Positions 13,301-22,286 of a DNA stretch of 64,000 nucleotides are shown here, piece after piece. Positions within the stretch are counted from its first letter, which is position 1. Each line of letters opens with the position of its first letter. The DNA lies in assembly GCF_023101765.2 (NCBI RefSeq), contig NC_064212.1, positions 4,650,001-4,714,000 on the forward strand, in the 5' to 3' direction. This DNA comes from Spodoptera frugiperda (taxonomy: Eukaryota; Arthropoda; Insecta; Lepidoptera; Noctuidae). Position numbers and translations under genes: made by a program. The notes beneath the pieces were generated by a model. That model ran no database searches and was not told where the DNA came from. It saw only the letters and a list, made by a program, of their open reading frames with translations.

Positions 13301-16300
13301 TTCTTTAAAATACTAGCTTCCGCCAGCGGCTTCGTCCGCGTTCCTGAGGGATAAACAATGACTTATGTGTTATTCCAGACCATAATATATCCCCGATCCA
13401 AGTTTCACCTCGATCCTTTTGGCTGTTTTGATACGAAGAAGAAACAAACAAACACAAACTTTCGCATTTATAATATTAGTAGGATTTGTAGTGACATAAA
13501 TCATTTTAAGTCTTAAAATTAAGTGGCATTTGAGCATTTTAACTTAAGTTTTTACTCAATTTGAATATGCTAACTTTGTTATAACTTTATATTCAACTTA
13601 TACAACATTTCCCAGCCATATTTGCTAAATATGACTGTTATTTGAAAATTCTGAATACTTAATTGCATGGATTGTAAACATGCAATACATTCACACAGCA
13701 CAAATACATAATTATCGTAACTTAAGTATATGTAACACTTAACATTTCAATATCACACTGATATACTTGATTGTGAAAAATCAGGCTAGCCCTTTATCCT
13801 ACTCGGAGCTACGAACAATGTAAAGTGAAAGAACTGGTGGTTTTTAGTCAGTAAGAGTCTGACCCTTCCTCTCGCCTCGCCCAAGGCGTCAAACACCATT
13901 GGATGATTTTACACCCTCGAAAAAAGCCTTTTATCGCACGGCTAGCCAAAACATAGAACTGGGCAAGACATAATGGATTTCCTATCGTGATGTGTCTAAC
14001 ATAATCTTGATAAAGATAAATAGAATTTACATATTTAAAAATAATTAAAGAAGTTAAATAATTTATTTTCATTTCCAGTGCTATATGAGAGCCCTGTTTG
14101 ATTATGACCCTAAGGAAGACACATTACTGCCATGTAAGGAAATTGGACTAGAGTTCAAGAGAGGAGATATTTTACAAGTAAGTTGTTTTTTATAATAACT
14201 ATCGTGAAACTGGAAATCACGCTTTACTCACGAATATTAATAGTGAAAAGCTCTACTGGTTTCGAGTCATAGAGGAACTCTTCATAATGAGCAGCGTGCG
14301 CAGACGCGACGACTTCACCCTGCCATAAAGCCTTTCTTCATTAATATAATTATACGAGTAAACCGTGGTTTTTAGTTAATACAGTTTTATTTACAACTTC
14401 TTACTGTATATTAGAAATGAACCAAATCTTTCTACTTCTGACTTTATAATTATGACTAAAAGTGAATGTACATACTTACAATGCCTTTGTTTAACCTTTG
14501 TAGTCTCAAGGTTTAATAGTTACATTTTTGGTTTATTTTGCACACATGCAAAATATTACAAAAGTAGGCACCAACACATAGATAGTTATAAAATGTAACA
14601 TTATTTATTATTTATTTATTTCTTTTTATTAAAAGGTACATGTTATGAACTTATAAACTAGTACATAGTCCGACAAAACTATATATTATGTAGTTTGTCT
14701 GTCGGATCCAAGAGGTATATATTAGATAAATATAAATATTATGTATTAGTAGTAAATGCTTACACAGTAGTATAATGTATAGTAATTATATATAATAATA
14801 TGTAGTATAATATGTGTAGTATAATAAGTTTTATATAATAATATATATATATTTATTTATATAAATATACATATATGTGTATGTCTATTCAAATATTATT
14901 TATATATATGTATGTATCCGTGGAGTATGTTTATATACATACATTTATTTACATGTTTAGGTAGCTGGTAGCTAGATTGCGAGTACATTTATTAGATAAG
15001 AAATTACTTTTTACTATTTACTTTTCACCATCCATATTTAAGTAACTAGTAATGAAGATGAGTAGTGTATTATTGTCATACACTGGGACAGTTCCAATCT
15101 TCCAGAACTTATACTATGAATGAGATTTATTCCATCCAAACCAAATAAGAATCATAACTACCAAACCTGCGAATCGAACTTCTGGCCTCATTGTAGCCCC
15201 CACTACTAAAGCGTCAACAATACCAAGCAATTTTCTACTTTTCTAAACAAAATAAAAACTTTGCAGGTGTCAGACCGAAAGGACCCTAACTGGTGGCAGG
15301 CGAGCCACGTGGAGAACCCTGACACAGTCGGGCTGATACCGTCTCCGGAGCTAGAGGAGAGACGCAAGGCGTATGTGGCGCCTGAAGCAGACTTCGTGCA
15401 TAAGATCAGCATTTGCGGTGCAAGAGTAAGTGATATGTGATGTCGTCATAATTTAGCTATAAAAATATTACGACATACACTATAAATTATATCGTATAAT
15501 CTGCGAAAGAGTAGAAAGGCACTAGTTTCGCGGTAGTCAGGCAAATGGCTGCCGTGCAACATGTCGCGGGTTCGATTCCCGCACGGAACGACTCTTTGTG
15601 TGATTATATTATGACACAAATTGTTGTTCCGGGCCTCATGTATATGTGAAGCTGTATGTTTGTAACCCATGATACAGGAGAAAATCGTGTAACCACCAAT
15701 GTTTATCTGTTATGCTATAATTATATTCGAGTTATGCTCATGGACAATACATATGTAAAATAATTAGTTTATGTATCTATTTATCCAAAGCAAGGTCACA
15801 TTTTTAATAAATTAGTTTAGGAAATTCAGTACTCTAATTAGTAATATCTTTAAAATAAAATAATTCGACCAATTAGGATGTTTTGAAGGTTTTTCCTGTC
15901 AAGCATCAGTTGATAGTCTTTGCATACATACACAACCGCACGTCTGTCTCCAATTGCTACGAATCTTACTCCTTTCGCTTCATCAACAGTCATCAGTCTT
16001 TTTATGCATGCTCGTCGGTTAAGGGTACTTTTGGCTTGCTTTAATATATCGCCAATCTGGTTTATATTTGAGATGTCCTTAGCTTATAATATAGATAAAT
16101 AGTTATAACTTATAACTATTTATCTATCTTATAACCTATATACAGGGTGACTTTGAATTCGACGTATTCCTCTCGGGAGGTGATAATACAACTAATTTCC
16201 TACAAAATTAGCCCTGAGGTCCTTGGGCGGAAAGTGGCTAGTTTCTGAGATATTCAACATTTTTGGTTTTGGTAAAAAAATCCCGAATTGATTACAAAAA

Positions 16301-19300
16301 CATCAATAAATAAAAAAATACTGGTTGGATTTTAGTAGTTTTAGTTTTAATCAGTTGCCAATACATCAGTTATCATTTATAAATACTAATAATGGCACAA
16401 ATATCATTTGTTTTAAAATAGCAAGTAATTTCCTATCAAATTTTGTTTTGTGTCACTAATTTGGTCGATAGAAATCTGGATTTATTTCAAAAAAAATATA
16501 TGACACTAAGCGTACAAACTATTAGAAAAACTTCCTTGGTTTATTAGCTATCCAGAAACATAAAATTATTTACAACATTCTCAAAAATAAATGAATTAAT
16601 TGATGATAAGTAGAGTGTAAAGAGAAAAGGGCAATTTCAAAACCATCTTTATTTGCAAAAAAATGTTCAAAGTAACCTTCCCTACGACGAATACATGCCC
16701 GAATACGCTTCCTTATCTCTATGACGGTCACTCTTGGACTGAATATGCGTCTAATTTCGTCATTATCTTCAAATATGTTTTGGAGAAGAATTTCGATACA
16801 CGGCATATTCCGTCTGTATAAACAATGGGACTTCATGTAAAAATCAACCGGCGTTAGGTTTTGGTCATTGTGCATGCCATATAGTCATGTAGTGGGACCG
16901 CCCTGTCAATATAACACGTGGGAACCAAGACATTCTACCATTGCCGCATAGTAGATCGATAGTGCTCTGATCAAACTAACGCCGGTTGATTTTTACATGA
17001 AGTCCCTTGTTTATGCAGAGGGAATTGGCCGTGCATCGAAATTCTTCTCCGAAACATATTTGAAGATTATGACGAAATAAGACGCATATTCAGTCCAAGA
17101 GTGACCGTCATAGAGATAAGGAAGCGTGTTCGGGCATGTATTCGTCATAGGGGAGGTCACTTTGAACAAAATTTTGCAAATAAAGATGTTTTTGAAATTG
17201 CCCTTTTCTCTTTACACTCTACTTATCATCAATTAATTCATTTGTTTTTGAGAATTTTGTTAATAATTTTATGTTTCTGGGTAGCTAATAAACCAAGGAA
17301 GTTTTTCTAATAGTTTGTACGCTTAGTGTCATATATTTTTTTTAAATAAATCCAATTTTCTATCGACCAAATTAGTGACACAAAACAAAATTTGATATGA
17401 AATTACTTGCTATTTTAAAACGAATGATATTTCTGCCATTATTAGTATTTATAAATGATAACTGATGTATTGGCAACTGATTAAAACTAAAACTACTAAA
17501 ATCCAACCAGTATTTTTTTATTTATTGATGTTTTTGTAATCAAATCGGGATTTTTTTACCAAAACCAAAAATGTTGAATATCTCAGAAACTAGCCACTTT
17601 CCGCCCAAGGACCTCAGGGCTAATATTGTAGGAAATTAGTTGTATTATCACCTCCCAAGAGGAATACGTCGAATTCAAAGTCACCCTGTATATAAGGATA
17701 GCCTTTGTTGATTAAATGTATTAATTATTACCTAATCATTATTTCATAATAATAATCAGTCAATGTACCCGGAATTGAAGTCAGCACATCTGTATGACTA
17801 AACAATCAACTCGTATTGTTTATTTCTTTGTCACTTTATGAATCAAACAAGGAATTCACACGAACACTGTATCAGCGAAATTTCTTTCGTTAATCACAAA
17901 CGTGTGAAGTTCGCAAAACAACGGTACTTTTATTTTAATTAAATGTTAAGACTATGAGTCAGTGTTAGGATCTAATTTCATACATGTCTAGTGTCTAGAC
18001 TACAAGGTTCAAGAAACTAATGTACATTAGTGTTGGTATATTGTGTTTATGGAAGACTTGATGAGTAATAGTATAAATAGGACGCCATACGATATCTACA
18101 ATAACTTTTACAATAGTTACGAATACGATCCTCAAAAAATGATAACAATCTTTTCAGCACTTTGCTTAAAATAATATGACAACCTCCGATTAAGTTAGTT
18201 CAAGTTTCGATTGAAAGGAATTTGAATTTAAATTTAAAACTAGATGGAAAGGTTGTTGGGAAATCCGGGGTCGTTTAGATTGGGAAGGGTTATTGGGTCT
18301 CCGGTAACCTCACTCACACAACGAAACACAACGCAAGCGTTGTTTCACGTCGGTTTTATGTGAGGCCGTGGTATCACTCCGGTCGAGCCGGCCCATTCGT
18401 GACTAAGCATGGCTCTCCCACACTTAAACGAGAGGTATTTAGCTAAAATCAAAATAAAAGCACTTTGCATACTTGATCTGACTAAAAACAATCGTATTTA
18501 AAAAAAAACACCTACACTTTTTCCTTTTTAATCAAAACAACATAACCGTTCACGGTAAATCGGTCAACCGTAAAAAGAAATCGATTAGTAATTCGGTAAT
18601 TTCGGTACCTACCACTTAAGACTAGAAATACCGATTTCATTTTGAAGGTGACTTTTTGCTCACCATTTAGACTTAAGTAGGTAAGTATACGGTATACTTT
18701 CCTAATTCCTATCTACCTACCTACGTACCTAGAATTGGTGGGTGTATAGTTCCTGGTTCAATGACCTCTAAGCAAGAACTTTGACATTTCAAGTTCGTCG
18801 TGCTTCATTTGAAATTTGAATGTCACGTTCTGCCTGATTACGGCCTACGGCCTCTATATGATAAATAGATTCACCACTTTTTTACATAGGACTCATGAGA
18901 ACACTAGGGAAGGAGGGAGTAATATAGGGTGACTGGTAAATTAGTGACCGATATTTAAACACGTGATTGAACTCATGATTACAAACAACTTTCCCAAAGA
19001 AACTTTTTTGTATACTTATTCGTTTTATTTTTATCACAATAACAAAACAACAAAATTTCGCGCGCGCGTGCTTTCGCATTATCCGCTGCTAACAGCGAAT
19101 AATATTGATTAATGAAATTTTGTTATTGTAATAAAATTAAAACGAATGAGAATACAAAAAAGTTTCTTTGGGAAAGCTGTGTTTAAATATCGGTCACTAA
19201 TTACCAATCATCCTATACAATGTGATAGGCTTGGGACTTCTAACCCATTAAGGCTGAGTACTACATCTAATTTTATCGACCTAAAAAATAATATGAGGGG

Positions 19301-22286
19301 TTGAACCCCTAATTGAAAATATTGGAAAATAGTGATTTTTTCGGTAAAAATAATTCACAAATGATTTTTTTTCTCACCAAAACATTATCAAACATATGAA
19401 AAAAGTAATGAATTAGTTAGCCAAGGTTATTAGCTACCGTTTGTCGTTTTTTTTTTTTGTTTCTACGACGCATAAAAAGTAAAAAAAATATTAAAATAGC
19501 CATAATTTTTAGGGGGAGGGGATTCGACCCCTTCGACCCCCGACTTTTGTCTTTATAATTAGATGTAGTACTCAGCCTTAACGGGTTAGAAGTCTCACCC
19601 CTATCACATTGTATATTCTTATTTTAGAGACCAGAATCATATAAAAATCTGCTTCATGACTCCCGTAAACTAATATCATAAATACATAGGTATCTTGTTC
19701 CTTCGTCTCCCTACCATGCAGGCATGACATGATAAAAATGGTCACGCATCCAATGATTGACCGCGTTAATTAACTCTACATTTATGCGTTAACCTATCAA
19801 CCTTAATTAAATCACACAAAAATTGCCGCCATTAATGGCATCTCTACTAACTAAATGTAACAACTGAAAGGTATGTGATTAAAATTGGTCATTGCACTAC
19901 CTAGCGGATTTACCGGGACTCGGAAAGCAAGAGTAGGAATGGGGTGGTTTTTAGTTAGTAAAAGTCTGACACTTCCTCTTGTCTCACCCAAGGCGGGAGA
20001 AGACATTGAATGTTTTTCCCTGACTTAAAAAAGTTATCCCCAACCCGTTTGCGAAACGTGGAGATTAAAGCAAACCTCTCTGTTGCAGATGAGGCTTTCA
20101 GTGGTTGTAGATGTTAGTCATATACCAAATTTCCATATTTGTTTACAGATATCAAAGAAGAAAAAGAAGTTTGTCTACGAGTCTCGTTCGAGTGTGCAGC
20201 TAGAGGGCGCAGAGCTCGCTCTATACGAGGAGGTTGCGCGCACGCCGCCGTTCCTGCGTCGCGTATTGGCGCTAGTGGGCACAAGAGGCGTTGGCCGTAG
20301 AACTATCAAGAACCGCATGATACAGGAACATTCGGATCGATTTGGTGCTGTAGTACCTCGTAAGTTTGTTATTATTTTTTTTATTACCAAAATACTCAAA
20401 TCCAAAGTTAATGACCATTAGCTCCCCTTATATCTGTTGTTTATTAACGAAACTTCAATATTCTATAATTATTATAAATCAAAATGTATTACGGAAGCTC
20501 TTATCTCAAAAAAAATCCTCCTCCTTTTTGGGAAGTCGAATTAAAAATGGTCAAACCACTCCTTTTTTGCCAACATCCATTGTAATTTCTAAGAGGGAGG
20601 TTTGTTTCAGTAGTGGCCATCTTACATCTTATGATGATTATGATTATAATTAAACAAAAGGTTTCATTACAAAATCCGAAAACAAGTCTATATTTTTAAT
20701 CTCTACTATATTTCAGACACATCCCGCCCCCCTCGGCCGATGGAAGAGAACGGCCAGTCGTATTGGTTCGTGTCTCGCGAGGAGATGGAACGCGACGCGC
20801 ACGCCGGCCGGTTCCTAGAGTACGGCGAGCACAACGGACACTTGTATGGAACCCATTTAGACTCCATTAGAGCTGTTATGAAGGAGGGTGAGTTTCCCAT
20901 AACTTTCACCCTATTTTTGTATTATAACTCTCTTGAGACATATTAAATTAATTATATTTACGGCTTACCCGTGAAATGTAGTATTTGACGAGGTAACTCG
21001 ACTAGTTTCGTGCTACGCTTGGAACCCATAATCATGAATGAGCCACACCGCACGACGCGGTAAATGTCGGATATAAACCAGTCGAATTACCTTATATTTT
21101 TCTTCATAACACAAATTATAAAAATAAATGTCTCATAAATTAGCTTTTTTATGCTACATACACCAGCTATCCTAGCCATCCTTATTGTAGAGCAATAATG
21201 ACACATTCACCAAGGATAAATCACATACCCAAAGTACAATGTCTCTGAATATGTTTCCAGGCAAAATGTGCATATTGGACTGTGCCCCGCAATCTCTGAA
21301 ACTGCTTCACAATAGCGGAGAGTTTCTGCCATTCGTCGTCATGATAGCGGCCCCGGGAATCGAACAGCTGAGGAACCTTACTTATGCTTCTAATCGTAAT
21401 CTGACGGTGAGAAATACATACATTTTTAATACTATACTAGCAATCCCGGCGATGTCCGTTTCGCCACCAATGATTTTCCCTGTTTTCCTGCTTTCTCTTG
21501 AATTTTCTGTGCTATAATAAATTATTATAGATTAGTATAGATATTTTAATTTTTAATCTCATTTATGTCCTTGTAGAATGTCATGATGATATGCCCCTTT
21601 TTTATTTTGAAATAGATTTCGAATGCCAGTTTTATTTAATTTTTAGTTTAGAAAATTCGGCTATAGACGTTTATATTATGTTTTCGAAAAGCCATTTATT
21701 TCGTAACTTTTTTTTTAATAGAGCATGTCATTGTATCTCCCATTTTGCTATAATGAATGTGTTTAGCATTGACGTTTGTTGCGCATGCGTAGTTCGACAG
21801 GCAGAGCTCCATTCGCTACAGTTCACGGCGCGCGCGCACCCTTGAGTCCCTTGCGTCGCTTTATGAGGTAAGATTTTACTTGTAATAATAGTGTTTTACA
21901 AATAATTGTGCTATGCTATGCTATTTTGTTGAGTAAGCTATCTACAGGAGAAAAGGAGTAAGTGTAAAATTATGATCAACTGAAATAACCTTCAATGGAA
22001 CAGACCTGCACCAAACGGGATTACTTCAGCACTTCTTTTACAAGTTGCACATCACAAAACCATCATCTTAATTACTTCTAAGATTCTCATTAATATTAAA
22101 ACTTTGCAGGAAGAAGACATGAAACAAACCTTGGAAGAGAGCGCCCGCATACAACGACAGAACGAAAAGTACATAGATCTCGTTATAACTAACAATAATA
22201 TCGACACGACTTACTCTAAAATCATGGACGCCTTGCATTCTCTGTCCACCGACCATCAGTGGGTACCAGTCAGTTGGATTTACTAA
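4328..22286 (+). CDS. vari: Varicose-like MAGUK (MPP2/MPP6 family scaffold), 12 exons
   Basis: Exons: 4328-4412, 9433-9530, 10269-10418, 10712-10912, 12856-13086, 14079-14177, 15267-15425, 20149-20359, 20717-20887, 21261-21406, 21805-21867, 22110-22286. All introns are GT-AG and the phases fit, giving 596 aa. Domains: L27-like about 45-125; PDZ about 161-250 (PGQPLGLT, then [11 protein letters not shown]); SH3 about 257-325 ([20 protein letters not shown]); a basic HOOK at 344-348 (KKKKK); and a guanylate-kinase-like domain from about 380, ending WVPVSWIY as MPP2/MPP6/vari proteins do. The kinase P-loop reads GTRGVGRR (385-392) instead of G..G.GKS/T, so the domain is a protein-binding pseudo-kinase, as is usual in this family. 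In Drosophila, Varicose is a septate junction scaffold needed for barrier function and tracheal tube size. I chose the start at tandem ATGs (4328, 4331); the phase into exon 2 is exact. The first exon, MMVRRSGRY..., is not a domain I recognise. Confidence 0.93.
5188..5936. repeat. Direct repeat pair of about 115 bp, 634 bp apart
   Basis: Bases 5188-5302 and 5822-5936 are nearly identical (shared stretches include AATGACAATCGATTGTTTTA and GCCAACCACGCTGTTTAAAA), with only a few differences. Both lie in varicose intron 1. The interval holds the palindrome at 5416-5602. No open frame of note spans either copy. Confidence 0.8.
5416..5602. mobile_element. Palindromic MITE-like hairpin
   Basis: The left arm starts TTAGATTTTATGAAAACTTT and the right arm ends AAAGTTTTAATTAAAATCTAA, its inverse with small changes. 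The match continues inward through TTTTTAGAATT and AATTCTTAAAAA. It is about 190 bp, AT-rich and non-coding. Confidence 0.6.
5946..6165 (-). repeat. Interspersed repeat (GTCGGGTTTTAGCC family)
   Basis: It shares, in inverse orientation, the blocks seen at 56247-56400: a run matching GTCGGGTTTT, then CCTAACGCTAAAACTCCAGA, then an AGAAAAGCAAGAAAACAGG block, then GGCGAA.TGGAGTTCGCCG. A shorter relative lies at 21437-21530. The class is uncertain. Confidence 0.55.
6466..6720 (-). mobile_element. Interspersed retroelement tail (GAGGCCGTGGTATCAC family)
   Basis: It shares TACCACGGCCTCACAGAA, GTGAGTGAGGTTACCGGAGG and CCCAATTACCCC with 51288-51545, and the inverse of these with 18245-18430 and 7190-7305. 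The best copy (51288-51545) ends in a TAATAAAAAAA tail, which suggests a SINE or LINE 3' end. The present copy is diverged and non-coding. Confidence 0.55.
7190..7305 (+). mobile_element. Partial GAGGCCGTGGTATC-family repeat
   Basis: A fragment containing GCAAGCGTTATTTCACG and TGAGGCCGTGGTATCAATCC. It matches the longer copy at 18245-18430 and lies immediately before a different SINE-like unit. Confidence 0.5.
7306..7445 (+). mobile_element. SINE-like repeat, GGTTTTTAG family, copy 1
   Basis: It contains GGACTACCTAACGGGATACC, GAAAAGCAGGAGTAGGGAC, GGGGTTTTTAGACAGTAATA and GTCTGACACTCCCTCTCGCC, then an A-rich tail. Matching units occur at 13795-13930, 19895-20035 and, inverted, 9190-9325, so this is a dispersed family. 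It is non-coding. Confidence 0.6.
7833..8042 (-). mobile_element. tRNA-derived SINE, copy 1
   Basis: Read on the minus strand it begins with a tRNA-like head (a GGTTCGAA box B analogue beside GTAGCGGGTTCGAA, and an upstream box A-like GGTGCGGTGGCTCGG). The body GATCCACA...GTTTTC...GGGTCTGGGTG follows, ending near CCCATTATGGGGCAAC. Other copies: 15515-15690, 24600-24735, 39467-39612, 52862-52995, 58265-58455. Confidence 0.7.
8405..8475 (+). repeat. Short lepidopteran-type repeat (CATCATCATCAGCCGG)
   Basis: The stretch ATCATCATCATCAGCCGGAA with GACGTCCACTTGAACAAAGG resembles a dispersed retroelement fragment that I recall from many moth genomes. The copy is short. The identification is from memory and is moderate. 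Confidence 0.4.
9190..9325 (-). mobile_element. SINE-like repeat, GGTTTTTAG family, copy 2 (inverted)
   Basis: The inverse of the 7306-7445 unit: CTAAAAACCACCCTGTTCCT, then CTTTTCCAGCCGGAGCCCC, then ACTAGGTAGTCCACAG. It sits in varicose intron 1, about 100 bp before exon 2. Confidence 0.6.
11202..12786. mobile_element. Non-autonomous TIR element with TAA target duplication (Harbinger-like), carrying a LINE insertion
   Basis: The left terminus TGCGCCTACCACACGTGCAT and the right terminus, inverse TGCGCCTACCACACGTACAT, form terminal inverted repeats. They extend to about 37 bp (TGACCGCAGTTTT against TGACCACAGTTTT). Both ends are flanked by TAA (11199-11201, 12787-12789), the 3-bp duplication expected of PIF/Harbinger elements. 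No Harbinger transposase is visible. The interior includes a minus-strand retroelement fragment at about 11239-12205. The whole lies in varicose intron 4. Confidence 0.7.
11239..12205 (-). pseudogene. 5'-truncated non-LTR retrotransposon (jockey/CR1-like reverse transcriptase fragment)
   Basis: The minus strand encodes the C-terminal half of a reverse transcriptase: [11 protein letters not shown], then the active-site box FADD ([10 protein letters not shown]). After these come [15 protein letters not shown] and [11 protein letters not shown], which are typical of jockey/CR1-type LINEs. The catalytic FADD is intact, but the endonuclease and the N-terminal RT fingers are absent, as in ordinary 5' truncation. 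The 3' end (plus-strand 11234-11275) is TTTA-rich. The reading frame is open for about 245 codons, so the insertion may be fairly young. The first residues of the open frame (from 12337) belong to the host TIR element, not the LINE. Confidence 0.85.
13128..13258. mobile_element. Palindromic MITE fragment (GTACTC family), copy 2
   Basis: It contains GTGACATTTAATGATTACAT, TTGCTTAGTAGATTTTGTTC, CGAAAACAATTGTTAA and CAATGACTCTGAGTGTGG, parallel to 2544-2655 and 22874-22970. It begins about 40 bp after the exon 5 donor of varicose. Confidence 0.5.
13313..13484 (-). mobile_element. Short Helitron-like non-autonomous element
   Basis: Read on the minus strand it begins TCCTACTAATATTATAAATG. It ends in a GC-rich potential hairpin (CGCGGACGAAGCCGCTGGCG) followed by CTAG, the TC...CTRR layout of Helitrons. 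It is 172 bp and encodes nothing. Relatives: 2408-2542 and 56127-56246. Confidence 0.65.
13795..13930 (+). mobile_element. SINE-like repeat, GGTTTTTAG family, copy 3
   Basis: It contains GGTGGTTTTTAGTCAGTAAG, GTCTGACCCTTCCTCTCGCC and CCAAGGCGTC, and ends A-rich (CGAAAAAAG). It lies in varicose intron 5. Confidence 0.65.
14590..14960. repeat. AT-rich low-complexity tract
   Basis: TTATTTATTTATTT runs, TAGTATAATATG repeats and TATATATATTTATTTATATA are present. It is microsatellite-like sequence in varicose intron 6 with no coding content. Confidence 0.65.
15515..15690 (+). mobile_element. tRNA-derived SINE, copy 2
   Basis: A head with GGCTGCCGTGCAACATGTCG and box B-like GGGTTCGATTCCCGCACGG, then ACTCTTTGTGTGAT and GTATGTTTGTAACCC, ending GACAGGAGAAAATC-like. 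It lies in varicose intron 7. It is not a functional tRNA gene. Confidence 0.7.
15915..16060 (-). mobile_element. RTE-like LINE 3' end fragment
   Basis: It shares CAATTGCTACGAATCTTACT-like and CATGCTCGTCGGTTAAGGGT blocks with 51955-52240, whose minus strand encodes a recognisable LINE C-terminus. It directly precedes the long-inverted-repeat element. Confidence 0.55.
16143..17688. mobile_element. Long-inverted-repeat DNA element, copy 2 (complete)
   Basis: It is bounded by CAGGGTGACTTTGAATTCGA and its inverse, with TA-type flanks (TATATA on both sides). The left arm is about 16143-16859, the loop 16860-16977 and the right arm 16978-17688, so about 92% of the element is palindromic. The arms carry opposed copies of a decayed transposase C-terminus. 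The minus strand of the left arm (16570-16875) reads NLTPVDFYM, which resembles the DLTPLDFFLW motif of IS630-like DDE transposases, then [20 protein letters not shown]. The plus strand of the right arm reads [20 protein letters not shown]. No catalytic triad survives. It lies in varicose intron 7. Confidence 0.85.
18245..18430 (+). mobile_element. GAGGCCGTGGTATCAC-family repeat
   Basis: GGTCTCCGGTAACCTCACTC, CGCAAGCGTTGTTTCACG and TGAGGCCGTGGTATCACTCC occur in order. This is the inverse of the unit at 6466-6720 and 51288-51545. Confidence 0.6.
18925..19215. mobile_element. Palindromic MITE with TA flanks
   Basis: The ends read TAGGGTGACTGGTAAATTAG and, at the right, TCGGTCACTAATTACCAATC then ATCCTA, which are inverse matches. 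Pairing continues inward through GACCGATATTTAAACAC, CCCAAAGAAACTTTTTTGTA and ACAAAATTTC. It is 291 bp, non-coding, in varicose intron 7. Confidence 0.75.
19216..19613. mobile_element. Second MITE, abutting the first, with about 58-bp inverted ends
   Basis: The left end ACAATGTGATAGGCTTGGGA, then CTTCTAACCC, AAGGCTGAGTACTACATCTA. The right end is the inverse (TAGATGTAGTACTCAGCCTT...CTATCACATTGT). The central part is AT-rich with a GACCCCTTCGACCCCC patch. It begins where 18925-19215 ends. Confidence 0.75.
19895..20035 (+). mobile_element. SINE-like repeat, GGTTTTTAG family, copy 4
   Basis: CACTACCTAGCGGATTTACC, GCAAGAGTAGGAATGGGGTG, GTTTTTAGTTAGTAAAAGTC, GACACTTCCTCTTG and CACCCAAGGCGGGAGAAG are all present. 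It ends about 50 bp before the alternative varicose acceptor at 20088. Confidence 0.65.
20963..21070. repeat. Dispersed repeat (GACGAGG.AACTCG.CTAGTTTC)
   Basis: It shares GGCTTACCCGTGAAATG-like and TTTGACGAGGTAACTCGACT blocks with 50713-50775 (TTTGACGAGGAACTCGGCTA). It is short, non-coding and of unknown class. Confidence 0.45.
21437..21530 (+). repeat. Short relative of the 5946-6165 / 56247-56400 repeat
   Basis: ACTAGCAATCCCGGCGATGT, CCGTTTCGCCACCAATGATT and TTCCTGCTTTCTCTTGAATT match the start of the 56247 unit. It lies in varicose intron 10. Confidence 0.5.
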
